Assembly: GCF_003472385.1 (NCBI RefSeq)
Contig: NZ_QRLV01000006.1
Location: forward strand, 62,001 to 126,000
Reading direction: 5' to 3'
Source of the DNA: Sutterella sp. AM11-39
GTDB lineage: Bacteria; Pseudomonadota; Gammaproteobacteria; Burkholderiales; Burkholderiaceae_F
DNA length: 64,000 nucleotides
A program made the translations under genes and the position numbers. Position 1 is the stretch's first letter, and each line of letters starts with the position of its first letter. Shown piece after piece: positions 18,299-27,202 of this stretch. The notes below the pieces were generated by a model, which saw nothing but the letters and a program-made list of their open reading frames with translations, was not told the DNA's origin and searched no databases.

Positions 18299-19798
18299 AT
18301 GATCGAAAAAGAAATGAGCCGCCGCAGCCTCTTTAAGAGCTCGCTCGTGGGCGCGACCGCCGTCGGCGCCGCCGGCTTTGGTTTGGCTTCCACTGCTGAA
18401 GCCGCCCCCAAGAAGGCCAAGGCGGAAACGTTTGACGCCATCGTGCTCGGTGCCGGTCCCGCCGGCCTCATCACGGCCATCACCGCTCATGACGCCGGCG
18501 CCAAGGTTGTCGTGCTCGAAAAGTGCGACCGTCCCAACGGCAACGCCATCTTCGCTCTGGGTTCGATCTGCGGCTGGGGCACGCGCCACCAGGCTGAACA
18601 GGGCATCAAGGATACGGCCGACGCCTTCTACGCCATGATGATGGACATCTCCAAGCAGATGGGCGACAAGGCTCTCAACCGCCTCTACACCGACAAGATT
18701 TCCGAAGGCATCGACTGGCTTGAAAAGGATATCGGCGTGAAGTTCGGCAAGATCCGTCCCATGCCCTATCCGCGTCTGGGCCGCACCTGCCGCGTTCTGG
18801 GCGAAGGCCAAACGGGTGGCGCCCGCCTCGTTCAGGCTCTTCTCAAGGCAGCTGAAAAGCGCGGTATCGACATCCGCTACGAACACAAGGCCATCGAACT
18901 TTTGCACGACGACAAGTTCGCCGTGACCGGCGTCAAGGCCCTTACTCCGGCCGGCCAGAAGACCTTCATGTCCCGCGGCGGCGTTTGCATCGCCACCGGC
19001 GGCTTCTCGGGCAATCCCGAAATGGTCGACCGCTACATCGGCGGCTGGGCAACCCGCATGGTGCTGCGTGGTTCTCCTGCAATTACCGGCGAAAACATTT
19101 CCCTCACCCTGCCGCTCTTTACGAAGTTCGTGAACATGGACCAGTTCCACTCCGGTCCGATCATCGGCAAGACTCACGTCAATCCCGCCGACGTTCTCAA
19201 CTCCGGTTACGGCATCCAAGTCAATACCTCGGGCAACCGCTACATGGACGAAAACAACACCTACGTCATCAAGGCCCGTACGACGGCTCAGATGACGCTC
19301 GACAACACCGCATGGGTGATTGTTGACAGCGACTGCTCCGTGCTCGACAAGGTGATTCCGAAATTCGACCGCCTGAACTCGCCCTACGGCAAGGCCGACA
19401 CGATCGAAGAACTGTGCAAGCAGGTCGGCCTGCCCGCAGAAAAGGTCAAGAAGCTCGTTGACGAATACAACGAAAAGATGAAGGCAGGCAAGCTCGGCGA
19501 AATGAATCCGCCCTGCACCTACAAGAAGCCCCATCCGATTGCCAAGGCTCCGTTCTACGCCGTTCCGCTTCAGGGCGGCATGACGGCCACCTTCGGCGGT
19601 CCGTTGATCAACACGAAGACGGAAATCCAGAACCTCGACGGCAAGAGCATCCCGGGTCTCTACGCAGCTGGCAACTCCGCCGGCGGCATCTTCTTCCACA
19701 ACTACGCGGGCGGTGCACAGCTCGGTGCCGCTACCGTGTTCGGCCGTGTGGCCGGCGTTGAAATGGCCAACCGCGCCAAGAAGGCCGCCAAGAAGTAA
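18299..19798 (+). CDS. Tat-exported FAD reductase of the flavocytochrome c / fumarate reductase family
   Basis: 499 residues. A Tat signal (SRRSLFKSS, cleavage near STAEAAP) precedes an FAD domain (AIVLGAGPAGLITAITAHDAG at 48-68, split by the family loop) and a C-terminal FAD contact (GLYAAGNSAGGIFFHNYAGG). No haem or FMN domain is present; electrons should come from the tri-haem cytochrome encoded 23 bp downstream. The site aligned by eye with the catalytic Arg of fumarate reductase (RFVNE-x-x-x-R) reads RYMDENNTY, placing Tyr322 there. Urocanate reductase also has Tyr at this position, so fumarate is an unlikely substrate. The true acceptor is unknown. Confidence 0.85.
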   Translation: MIEKEMSRRSLFKSSLVGATAVGAAGFGLASTAEAAPKKAKAETFDAIVLGAGPAGLITAITAHDAGAKVVVLEKCDRPNGNAIFALGSICGWGTRHQAEQGIKDTADAFYAMMMDISKQMGDKALNRLYTDKISEGIDWLEKDIGVKFGKIRPMPYPRLGRTCRVLGEGQTGGARLVQALLKAAEKRGIDIRYEHKAIELLHDDKFAVTGVKALTPAGQKTFMSRGGVCIATGGFSGNPEMVDRYIGGWATRMVLRGSPAITGENISLTLPLFTKFVNMDQFHSGPIIGKTHVNPADVLNSGYGIQVNTSGNRYMDENNTYVIKARTTAQMTLDNTAWVIVDSDCSVLDKVIPKFDRLNSPYGKADTIEELCKQVGLPAEKVKKLVDEYNEKMKAGKLGEMNPPCTYKKPHPIAKAPFYAVPLQGGMTATFGGPLINTKTEIQNLDGKSIPGLYAAGNSAGGIFFHNYAGGAQLGAATVFGRVAGVEMANRAKKAAKK

Positions 19799-19821
19799 CC
19801 AATCACCGGGAGAAAGACAAA

Positions 19822-20157
19822 ATGAAAAAGAGTTTTATCGCCGCTTTGGCTCTCAGCGTGAGCCTTTCGTTTGCTGCCGGTGCCGCCGCTGCTGCTGAAC
19901 AGACCCTCGCTCAGAAGCATCAGGGCATGTGGCCGAAGTCCGAAAACGGCTTTGTGACGAAGAACCAGTGCCTGAAGTGCCACGTTTCTTACGAAGATCT
20001 CGCCAAGAAGACGGCCAACCTCGAACCCAACCCCCATGACAACCACATGGGCAAGGTCAACTGCGAGGACTGCCACAAGGCCAACCAGGCCAAGCCCGAA
20101 CTGATGTGCAACAGCTGCCACAACTTCACTCTGAAGGAAAAGGCCGCCAAGAAGTAA
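19822..20157 (+). CDS. Small periplasmic tri-haem cytochrome c, partner of the flavoprotein
   Basis: 111 residues with a cleaved signal peptide (1-29, ending AAAAAEQ). Three CxxCH sites are visible: CLKCH, CEDCH and CNSCH. Extra His residues (HQGMWP, HDNHMG) are candidate distal ligands. Related tetrahaem cytochromes of flavocytochrome c systems have four CxxCH, so one is missing or this is a three-haem variant. It should deliver quinol-derived electrons to the flavoprotein in the periplasm. Confidence 0.85.
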   Translation: MKKSFIAALALSVSLSFAAGAAAAAEQTLAQKHQGMWPKSENGFVTKNQCLKCHVSYEDLAKKTANLEPNPHDNHMGKVNCEDCHKANQAKPELMCNSCHNFTLKEKAAKK

Positions 20158-20181
20158 TCCTTCTTCACATCGTTTGATAGA

Positions 20182-20226
20182 AACGGCGCCGGTTCGATTC
20201 GATTTCGAACGGCGCCGTTCATTTTT
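20182..20226 (+). terminator. Terminator of the flavoprotein-cytochrome operon
   Basis: AACGGCGCCG (20182-20191) pairs with CGGCGCCGTT (20210-20219), with further pairing in the loop, and is followed by CATTTTT. Confidence 0.8.
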
Positions 20227-20268
20227 GTCGCTTTTTTGGCCGTTATCATTCGTTTAACCAATTCTCTT

Positions 20269-20365
20269 TCCAATCACCTGATGCCATGCAGCTCAAGCGC
20301 GCCACCGACATCCTTCTCCAATCACCTGATGCCATGCAGCTCAAGCGCGCCACCGACATCCTTCT
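20269..20365 (+). repeat. 48-bp tandem duplication over the Rrf2 gene start
   Basis: Two identical adjacent copies with a period of 48 bp (20269 and 20317; match ends at 20365). Each copy carries the start codon context TGATGCCATGCAGCTC, so two in-frame ATGs (20286 and 20334) exist 16 codons apart. The identity of the copies indicates a very recent event. Confidence 0.9.
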
Positions 20366-20771
20366 TCGCATTTTCGTGTATCTGGCTTCTCACCCCGATG
20401 AGGACCACGTCTCGATTCACGACTTGAGCGAAGCGCTCAACTGGAACAAGAATCTGGTGATCAAGGTCGCGCACCTAGCCGTGCAGCAGGGCTATTTGAA
20501 GGCTGTTCGCGGTCGCACCGGCGGTGTGTCGCTTGCCAAACCTGCTCGTGAATATCGCGTCGGCGACATCGTGCGTCTCACGGAAGTCAATGAAGAGCTT
20601 GTCGAGTGCGACGAACCCCGTTGTCCCCTTTTAAACGGCGGTTGCCGCTTGCGCGGAGTTCTTTTCAATGCACGCGAGGCGTTCTACAAGGAACTTGACG
20701 GGGTGACACTCGATCAGATCGCAGTTTTTCCAATGGACAAAATTGCGACAATCCGAGTGGTCTCAGATTGA
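20286..20771 (+). CDS. Rrf2-family transcriptional regulator, NsrR-like
   Basis: From the second ATG (20334) the protein is 145 residues and starts MQLKRATDILLRIFVYLASH, as in NsrR/IscR. From the first ATG (20286) it has 16 extra residues from a 48-bp duplication. The winged HTH spans 24-65 (LSEALNWNKNLVIKVAHLAV). Three Cys at 92, 97 and 104 (ECDEPRCPLLNGGCRL; numbering from 20334) are spaced for an Fe-S cluster, as in nitric oxide-sensing NsrR. Flavohaemoglobin hmp, the classic NsrR target, lies 3 kb away, supporting that role. Which start is used is unresolved. Confidence 0.82.
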   Translation: MQLKRATDILLQSPDAMQLKRATDILLRIFVYLASHPDEDHVSIHDLSEALNWNKNLVIKVAHLAVQQGYLKAVRGRTGGVSLAKPAREYRVGDIVRLTEVNEELVECDEPRCPLLNGGCRLRGVLFNAREAFYKELDGVTLDQIAVFPMDKIATIRVVSD

Positions 20772-20794
20772 TTCGTAAATTAGATTCAAATGAA

Positions 20795-20833
20795 AACATC
20801 CCCAACGAAATTAATGGTCTCGTTGGGGATGTT
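20795..20833. terminator. Bidirectional terminator between the Rrf2 and autotransporter genes
   Basis: A 14-bp perfect stem (left 20795-20808, right 20820-20833, core CATCCCCAACGA) with an 11-base loop stands between two convergent genes. The flanking T and A runs are short. Confidence 0.7.
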
Positions 20834-20877
20834 CATATGGAGTCCTTTTAACCCTTTATCAGGGCATATGACTCACG

Positions 20878-23058
20878 TTAGAAGACGTATCGACCGCCGA
20901 AGTTCACGCGCCACTTCTGGTCAATATCGCCACCGAAGCTGGTGCCGACATCAATGAACGCGTGTACGGAATCGGTAACGTTGTAGCTGGCACCCAGCGA
21001 GACTTCGCCCCAATTGTCATCAAGCTCATCATTGATGCCAAGGGCGATGGGGTTGCCGTCAACGACACCGCTGAACTTGGCATCAACGTCACCCAGGAAG
21101 TCATGGTTGTAGCTTGCCTTCAGATAAGCAGCGCCCTTGTTCTCGTTGAACTTGACACCGCCCATGAAGCCCACACGAGCAATGAGGCTTTCCATCGTTT
21201 CCAAATCAACAGTACGAATGTCGGTTGAGTACGAGGAAGCACGCAACCAGCTATAGGTCAGTTGTACCTGCGGTTCCACAAACATATTGTGGCTAAGGTC
21301 AAAGCGATGACCGCCTTCAACGCCAACGATGGCACCGGTCATCATGTAGTCGGCTTTTTCATGAATGCCGTTGTCAAGGTCGTATTCGGCGTCAATTCGA
21401 CCGATTTTGGCCATCAAGTCAAGGAAGCTGCCGCTTTCGGAGAAATAGGTGCCGTACAAGCCCAAGGCGTAGGTGTCGTTGTCGGAAGTACCGGCGGCAA
21501 TGTCCGTATCGCCGAACGTGTAGTCAAAGCTCACACCAACCAGGAAGTTGTTGCTGACAGGAGCATCGAAGCCCACTTCAATCGTGTTGTAATCGTGTTC
21601 GATACCGCGGCCTTCCAGACGACCATTGTTGTATCGAGCCCAGCCGCCGGCAGCCTGCGGCAACGTACGCAACGTTCCGAGACGGTCAGTCAAATTGGTG
21701 AGCTGGCTTCTCCACATCAATGCGGCAGTCAAGGCCACATCTTTGGCAGAAGACAGAAGGGAGTTCGTGGAGGTGGAACGCAGATGGACACCGTTTTCAT
21801 CCTTGGTGGCGACCAAAGCGTTGCCCCACGCACCTTCGTCGACCGTGACGGTAGTCAAGTCTTGACCTTCTTCGATCAGAATGCCATTGAACAAGTCGTT
21901 TGCGTCGGCACCCTGGACAAGATCGTCAGAGACATCGCCGGTGTAACCGACAGAAATATCACCGTCAACCTGTCCAATCGCCAAAACTTCGTCGCCGGTG
22001 GTACCCAAACGGGTAAGTTCAAAAGACGTGGAACCGCCTTGAGCTGTGGTTACAGAATCAATATCAAGTCCGGTGTCGGTCCCTTGGCGAATCGTAATAT
22101 TGCTTGCGCTATCAACGTTAATCGCCTGGGCATCGTCTGCCAGTTCGATGGTGTCGGTATTACCAGTGAAATTGAGGATAGTGTTGCTGTTGGCATCAAC
22201 CAGACCGTCGACTTGGGAATTTGCGCCGAAATTGAGCGTAGCACCTTTGGTCAATTCATCGGAGACAACAATGGCTTTCCCACCATCCGAAGCTAAGATT
22301 GCGTTGTTGTTCGTAAACTCCTTCTGTTCATCAATGTCAGCGCCGAGAACTACGCCTACTGCATTTTCGCCTTGGGCGTAGATCGTCCCGTTGTTGCTGA
22401 CTTCGGCGTTACCTTGCTTTCGATAATAGATACCGATGGCGCGAACATCTGCCGATTGCACAATGATAGTGCCGTCGTTTTGCAGCACCTTGGTACCGTC
22501 GGCTCCAGTTGCAGTGTTGTCAAGCATTGCAACACCGCCGTTTTTGACAAAAATGGTTCCAGTGTCAGTGTTTATGGCCTTCCCATTGATTGCCGACATA
22601 CCTTTGATACGGCTGTAGGCCATGGAATTATTTTTCCCGTCAACAAAGATGGTTCCGTTATTGGTTACCGATTGTTCCGTGGATGCGCCGGAAGTTCCCA
22701 TACCTTCGGCCACGTAGGCCTTGCCTTCCTCTTCTACACCGCCAACAACCCAAATCTTGCCATTATTGACAACTTCAAGATTGGTATCGCTACTTTGCAG
22801 GAAAACGGGAGCGCCGCCGTAGTTGATATCTTCACCATTTTGAAGATTGGGAGAGGTAACGTAACCCGTTTCGTCTTCCTTCAGTTCTGTCAAACCGGAT
22901 GTATGTCCAAGATCATTTTTCACAAACTTGGTATAGGCTTTGTTCATGGCCTCATCGTTGTTGCCATCGTATTCCAGAACGGGGTTTTCCCATTCGACAG
23001 CGTGAGCTCCAGCTGAAAATGCCAGCAGGAGTGCGCTAGCAAGAAGAGTTTTTTTCAT
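20878..23058 (-). CDS. Autotransporter (type Va) with beta-helical passenger
   Basis: 726 residues. A signal peptide (MKKTLLASALLLAFSAGAHA) precedes a passenger of irregular repeats built on VxNNGTI and related turns (NNGKIWVVGG, NNGTIFVDGKN, NDGTIIVQSA, NNGTIYAQGE), typical of a right-handed beta-helix. From about 460 comes a C-terminal autotransporter barrel (GGWARYNNGRLEG, VGVSFDYTFGDTD, ending VNFGGRYVF with terminal Phe). It is exported to the surface; binding target unknown. ATG at 23058 has GGAGACTACC upstream. An FNR-type box and a perfect dyad lie in the promoter region. Confidence 0.9.
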   Translation of the reverse strand: MKKTLLASALLLAFSAGAHAVEWENPVLEYDGNNDEAMNKAYTKFVKNDLGHTSGLTELKEDETGYVTSPNLQNGEDINYGGAPVFLQSSDTNLEVVNNGKIWVVGGVEEEGKAYVAEGMGTSGASTEQSVTNNGTIFVDGKNNSMAYSRIKGMSAINGKAINTDTGTIFVKNGGVAMLDNTATGADGTKVLQNDGTIIVQSADVRAIGIYYRKQGNAEVSNNGTIYAQGENAVGVVLGADIDEQKEFTNNNAILASDGGKAIVVSDELTKGATLNFGANSQVDGLVDANSNTILNFTGNTDTIELADDAQAINVDSASNITIRQGTDTGLDIDSVTTAQGGSTSFELTRLGTTGDEVLAIGQVDGDISVGYTGDVSDDLVQGADANDLFNGILIEEGQDLTTVTVDEGAWGNALVATKDENGVHLRSTSTNSLLSSAKDVALTAALMWRSQLTNLTDRLGTLRTLPQAAGGWARYNNGRLEGRGIEHDYNTIEVGFDAPVSNNFLVGVSFDYTFGDTDIAAGTSDNDTYALGLYGTYFSESGSFLDLMAKIGRIDAEYDLDNGIHEKADYMMTGAIVGVEGGHRFDLSHNMFVEPQVQLTYSWLRASSYSTDIRTVDLETMESLIARVGFMGGVKFNENKGAAYLKASYNHDFLGDVDAKFSGVVDGNPIALGINDELDDNWGEVSLGASYNVTDSVHAFIDVGTSFGGDIDQKWRVNFGGRYVF

Positions 23059-23130
23059 TGGTAGTCTCCAAGGATTGAAAAGTTCCCTCGCAAAAGGGAC
23101 GAGGCATTTTGCCCCCCCCATGAAAACGTC

Positions 23131-23144
23131 TTGATTTAGGTCAA
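23131..23144 (-). promoter_or_regulatory. FNR/ANR-type box upstream of the autotransporter
   Basis: The plus strand reads TTGATTTAGGTCAA (minus: TTGACCTAAATCAA), matching TTGAY-N4-RTCAA. Its centre is about 79 bp upstream of the start codon. Confidence 0.55.
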
Positions 23145-23190
23145 TCACATGGAAAAAAGCGGGGACTTTACGTTAAATGTTGCATTTTTG

Positions 23191-23209
23191 AGACAATCAA
23201 AAATTGTCT
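23191..23209 (-). promoter_or_regulatory. Perfect 7-5-7 dyad upstream of the autotransporter
   Basis: AGACAAT-CAAAA-ATTGTCT is an exact inverted repeat, 133-151 bp upstream of the autotransporter start. It is a candidate operator of an unidentified regulator. Confidence 0.4.
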
Positions 23210-23283
23210 GTATGTTCCCCTACTTCAAATCTGTGCTGGCTTGGGAATCACTGTGCAAATACGGTCTGTCGACCAGTGATAAC

Positions 23284-23321
23284 AAAAAAGGGCGGCGTCG
23301 GATATTTCCGAAACACCGCCC
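23284..23321 (-). terminator. Rho-independent terminator of hmp
   Basis: On the minus strand GGGCGG...CCGCCC encloses an inner TCGG/CCGA stem and is followed by six T (23289-23284). Confidence 0.8.
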
Positions 23322-23366
23322 GATTCTTCACAGCGGACACTCGGTCCGCGTCCTTTCTCTATCTCT

Positions 23367-24578
23367 TTAGCTCTGATTGCCCGTACCGAAGGCTTCCGAG
23401 TGCACGTTGGCTGCCGGAACGCCCGCAGCCACGAACGTTTCACGCATATCGTCCATGAAGCTCACGGGACCGCAGATGTAGACGTCGCTCTCAGCGGCAG
23501 GCTCCAGCGCGGCAACGGCAGCGGCGTCCGGTCGACTGAGTTTGAAGCACGGGCACATTTCCTTCGTTTCGGTGGCTCGCGTCAGATACACGGCGCATTC
23601 GCCCTTTTCGAGCTTGGCTACAGCTTCGCGCACTTCCTTCTTGAGCGCAAAGTCATCCGCGGTGCGAGCCACGTGCAGGACTTTGACCGGGCGCTGCGGG
23701 TTTTTCGCGGCGATGTCCTGAAGCATGGCGAGAATGGGCGTGATACCGATACCGGCGCTCACGAGCAGGACCGGGTTGTTGCCTTCCTTGAGATAGAACT
23801 CACCGGTGGGAGCCGAGACGTCGATCACGTCGCCGACATTGACGCGGGCGTGCAGATGGTTGGAAACGAGACCGGCGGGCTTGTCGCACGCGGTGTCAAT
23901 GCGCTTGACAGAAATCCGCAGACCGTCGTTTTGAAGCGAAGCGCGCGAGAGCGAATACTGACGCGGCTGCATGATGCCGAGTTCAGGCAGATACACGCGC
24001 ACCGAGACGAACTGGCCGGGTTTGTACGCGGAAACGGTGCCCTTGTCGGCGGGTTTCAGGTAAAAGCTCGTGACGTTTTCGGTTTCCTGCACCTTGCGCT
24101 CGACCACGAATGGACGCCAGCCCGACCAACCGCCGTCAGCCAGGGTTTGTTCCTTGTAGATGCCTCCTTCCACGCCGATGAGAATGTCGGCCAGCTGACC
24201 GTAGGCGGCAGCCCACGCTTCGATCAATTCGTCGTTGGCGGCTTCGCCCAGCACTTCCTTGATGGATGCGAGAAGGTGTTTGCCCACGATGCCGTACTGT
24301 TCGGCGCGGATGCCGATTGTGCAGTGCTTGGTGGCGATGTGCTTGACGGCGTTCAGAAGCACCGTCGGGTTTTCAATGTTTTCAGCGTAGGCCAGAACGG
24401 CGCCCGCCAATGCCTGCTGCTGGTGGCCGCGCGCCTGGTGCGCGTTGTTAAAGACGTTTTGCAGCTCGGGGTTGCCCGTGAGCATGCGCTTGTAGAAATG
24501 CGAGATCAGCGCAACGCCGTGTTCGCGCAGGACCGGGACGGTGGCTTTGACAAGTTCTTTTTGACGGGCGGTCAGCAT
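23367..24578 (-). CDS. hmp: Flavohaemoglobin, nitric oxide dioxygenase
   Basis: 403 residues. The globin domain (1-135) has the proximal-His region KHCTIGIRAEQY and the distal-side ISHFYKRML. It is followed by a ferredoxin-NADP reductase-like FAD domain (QPRQYSLSRAS) and an NAD domain (PVLLVSAGIGITPILAML, YICGPVSFMDDMRETF). It oxidises NO to nitrate using O2 and NADPH, or reduces it to N2O anaerobically. Length equals E. coli Hmp plus a few residues. A dyad 75-100 bp upstream may be the operator of the Rrf2/NsrR-like protein encoded nearby. Confidence 0.96.
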   Translation of the reverse strand: MLTARQKELVKATVPVLREHGVALISHFYKRMLTGNPELQNVFNNAHQARGHQQQALAGAVLAYAENIENPTVLLNAVKHIATKHCTIGIRAEQYGIVGKHLLASIKEVLGEAANDELIEAWAAAYGQLADILIGVEGGIYKEQTLADGGWSGWRPFVVERKVQETENVTSFYLKPADKGTVSAYKPGQFVSVRVYLPELGIMQPRQYSLSRASLQNDGLRISVKRIDTACDKPAGLVSNHLHARVNVGDVIDVSAPTGEFYLKEGNNPVLLVSAGIGITPILAMLQDIAAKNPQRPVKVLHVARTADDFALKKEVREAVAKLEKGECAVYLTRATETKEMCPCFKLSRPDAAAVAALEPAAESDVYICGPVSFMDDMRETFVAAGVPAANVHSEAFGTGNQS

Positions 24579-24653
24579 GGTTTTCTTCCTGTATGGGTAT
24601 GTTGAAAAAATTCTCTACGCCGAAACGAAAATCATTCTTAGGCGTTGTACGTA

Positions 24654-24678
24654 AAACATATACTCAGAATATATGATT
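24654..24678 (-). promoter_or_regulatory. Candidate NsrR-type operator upstream of hmp
   Basis: AAACATATA-CTCAG-AATATATGATT contains inverted arms (ACATAT, ATATGA) in an AT-rich stretch. It has the general layout, though not the exact consensus, of NsrR sites at hmp promoters. Confidence 0.35.
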
Positions 24679-24767
24679 AGCAAGACAAAACGCCCGTTTG
24701 AAAACTTTCCAAACATTTTCAGGCAACAAACGGCTTGGTTCGGTCGCTTGATATCGCCCTGAACAAT

Positions 24768-24797
24768 GAAAACCGCCGCTCAAGGAAGAACGGCGGC
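24768..24797 (-). terminator. Terminator of the AraC-family gene
   Basis: CCGCCG (24773-24778) pairs with CGGCGG (24791-24796), followed on the minus strand by TTTTC. Confidence 0.65.
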
Positions 24798-24818
24798 TCG
24801 TTGGAGATCAATTCGGAG

Positions 24819-25784
24819 TCAGGGCGCAGTTGGCTTTTCTGTCAGTGCCTCATAGAGCGACTGGCGCTGCTCTCTGATGATTTTTCCCGGTGAGATTCCG
24901 AACAGATGCTTGTAGTCTCGGTTAAATTGCTGAGGGCTTTGATAGCCCACGGCGTAGGCCGCGGAATTTACGTCCCCTTCTCCCTTGAGCATAAACTGCT
25001 GCGCTTCGTACAGACGCAGCCGTTTCTGATACTGGAGCGGCGACAGCGATGTGAAGCTTTTGAAGTGCCGGTGAAACGTTGTCGGCGCCATACCGGCAAC
25101 GGAAGCCATCTGCTCAACAGAAACGGATTCCCTGAAGTTGGCTCGCAGCCATTGAATGGACTTTCGGATGCGCTGGCCAACGGTGCTCGGAGCATACAAC
25201 GCGCGCAGGCAGGCGCCCGAGCTGCTCGAAAGCGCGAGGTAATGAATGTCGCGAATCAGGATCGGGGCTCTGGCCTTGATCTGCTCGGGATGATCAAGAA
25301 GCTTCAAGAGCCGCTCGAAGTCTTCGAGCAATTCCTGCGTGGGCTTTTCGACGTTAAAGACATCGCGCACACCGTCCTGCGGCGGGTCTTCTTCCAGAAG
25401 GAAATCCGCGATTGTGGCGGGATTCAAACGCAGCGACAGTGATACAAACGGGTTTGAAGGCTTGACGCCGACCAACTCGTAGGACGTGGGCATATCGACC
25501 GAAGTGACGATCATCGACCCCGTTCCGTAACGGTAGCTCTTGTCGCCTATCACGAGGTTTTTCGTGCCTTGGAGGATCAGTCCGACAGAGAGCACGTAAA
25601 AGCAGTTGGAGACAGTCTGCGCCTGCTCAACGTAGGACAGATGCAATCCCGGAATTTGATCGACGGGCGTGTAGCCTTTGACGGCATTGCGCACGCGCTC
25701 GATCAGCCGTTCCCGAAGTGCTTTGACTTCCGGTTCTTCGACGGTGTCAATTGCGTTGAAAATTTTGGTCGTGTCGCCTGTCAT
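24819..25784 (-). CDS. AraC-family regulator, YqhC-like
   Basis: 321 residues. The N-terminal half matches the AraC_N ligand domain (GLHLSYVEQAQTVSNCFYVL, IVTSVDMPTSYELV, NPFVSLSLRLNP), and the C-terminal half is a double HTH (SVEQMASVAGMAPTTFHRHF, SAAYAVGYQSPQQFNRDY). YqhC of E. coli has this architecture and activates yqhD and the aldo-keto reductase dkgA under aldehyde stress. Aldo-keto reductase genes lie 1.4-4.4 kb away here, which supports the analogy. The start was set at 25784, which has AGGTGG upstream; the frame can start five codons earlier. Confidence 0.85.
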   Translation of the reverse strand: MTGDTTKIFNAIDTVEEPEVKALRERLIERVRNAVKGYTPVDQIPGLHLSYVEQAQTVSNCFYVLSVGLILQGTKNLVIGDKSYRYGTGSMIVTSVDMPTSYELVGVKPSNPFVSLSLRLNPATIADFLLEEDPPQDGVRDVFNVEKPTQELLEDFERLLKLLDHPEQIKARAPILIRDIHYLALSSSSGACLRALYAPSTVGQRIRKSIQWLRANFRESVSVEQMASVAGMAPTTFHRHFKSFTSLSPLQYQKRLRLYEAQQFMLKGEGDVNSAAYAVGYQSPQQFNRDYKHLFGISPGKIIREQRQSLYEALTEKPTAP

Positions 25785-25910
25785 TGTCCACCTGCACACG
25801 AGGAAAAGCGAAATGCAGCCGCTGAGCTCCTGAGGGAGAAGCTTTTTTGACGATCAGCGGCCGCTGTTTCGCTTTGGTTCTCTATTTTGACAAAGTTCGC
25901 GCAAATTGGC

Positions 25911-26915
25911 TCACGCTTCGTCCGTACCGTCACCGATCGGTCTCTGACCGGGTTTCTTATCCAACACTCGTACGATTTCGTATTGCCCCGTGCCCATGCC
26001 GAGTTCCTTCATGGCCGAAAGTTGGCGGAGCCCCTCACGCGACTCAATGCGCTTGACGAGCGAATGGTTCATGAACTTGGGCATCGCGTAGACGATGTCA
26101 ATCGACGCTTGGTCGATGGCAACCAAATCGGTCGAAGCCAAAATCCCCAGGTCCGGCATCGTCGGTTCGCTTGCGGCAACGCCCGCGCAGTCGCAGTCAA
26201 CCGACATGTTACGCAGCACGTTCAGGTAAACGATTCGTTTCCCGAAGTGCTGCGTAATGCCCTTGCCGGCGTCGGCCATGTGTTCCATGAAGGCTGCACC
26301 TGTCGTCCAGCTCCCGTCGGCTTTTACCGCATGCACTTCCGCTTTGCCGTGTGCGCCCGAAGCGCACCCGATGGCGATGTTCTTGAGCGAACCGCCGAAG
26401 CCGCCCATGCCGTGTCCCTTAAAGTGAGTCAGCACCACCATGGAGTCGTAGTTAAAGAAGTGCTTGCCGACATGGAACTGTTTCAGATGCATGCCGCCTT
26501 TGACGGGAAGCAGCGTGTCACCCTCTTCATCCAAGATGTCAACCGGACAGAAGTTCCAACCGTTTTGCGCGAGAACACGACGATGGCCTTCGCTTGTCTG
26601 ACGCGGGCTCTTGTAGAGAACATTGGACTCGACAATCCTGCTTTGCGGTACGGCGCGCTGGAACTGCTTGATCCATTCGCGCGGCAGAATGTTAGGTCCG
26701 CCCGGTTCGCCCGTGTGAAGTTTCAGAGCGACACGGCCTGTGATGTCCTTATTGATCAGTTGGTACAGACGCAACAGAGCGTCGCCCGAGAGTTCCGGCG
26801 TCCAGTAGACGATCGGCTTTTTGGGCGCGGCGGCGCTTGAAATCGGTGACGTGGCCATCAGGCCTGCGGCGGCGATGGCGCTTGAGATCAGTTCGCGGCG
26901 TGTGAGCTCGAGCAT
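25911..26915 (-). CDS. Tat-exported DUF362-domain protein
   Basis: 334 residues. A Tat-type signal (LTRRELISSAIAAAGLMATS) precedes a DUF362 domain (VALKLHTGEPGGPNILPREW, MVVLTHFKGHGMGGFGGSLKNIAIGCASG, STDLVAIDQASIDIVY). Many DUF362 proteins carry a ferredoxin; no CxxCxxC motif is seen here. The Cys/His set (GCASGAHGKAEVH, DCDCAG) could bind metal. Its biochemical role is unknown. It stands between the AraC regulator and the divergent aldo-keto reductase genes. Confidence 0.82.
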   Translation of the reverse strand: MLELTRRELISSAIAAAGLMATSPISSAAAPKKPIVYWTPELSGDALLRLYQLINKDITGRVALKLHTGEPGGPNILPREWIKQFQRAVPQSRIVESNVLYKSPRQTSEGHRRVLAQNGWNFCPVDILDEEGDTLLPVKGGMHLKQFHVGKHFFNYDSMVVLTHFKGHGMGGFGGSLKNIAIGCASGAHGKAEVHAVKADGSWTTGAAFMEHMADAGKGITQHFGKRIVYLNVLRNMSVDCDCAGVAASEPTMPDLGILASTDLVAIDQASIDIVYAMPKFMNHSLVKRIESREGLRQLSAMKELGMGTGQYEIVRVLDKKPGQRPIGDGTDEA

Positions 26916-27202
26916 GATGAACTCCTTGGCAAAAGATATTTCCTCACGAGCATCCTCGCACTTGCCTTGGTCAAATCTTTGCCGCTTGATTTCTGATTTT
27001 TGCCTAAAACTGCCGATGACGGTTTTCCTCAGGTAATTGGCCGTCCGTTAACGATTCAGCACCTTCGAGGCAGAAAAAGGCAAAAGATCGGTTTGTTTTG
27101 CCGTAGCTGAGTTCCCATCTCCTGGCCGAGAATGATCGGCATCGGAAACACTTCGGCGGCGGAATTGCTTGTTCTTCTGTCTGCCGCCTTCGGAGAAAAC
27201 AA

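Noticed and set aside
18200..19699. 499-codon minus-strand frame opposite the flavoprotein gene
   Set aside because: Antisense shadow of a strongly biased coding region; no family motif.
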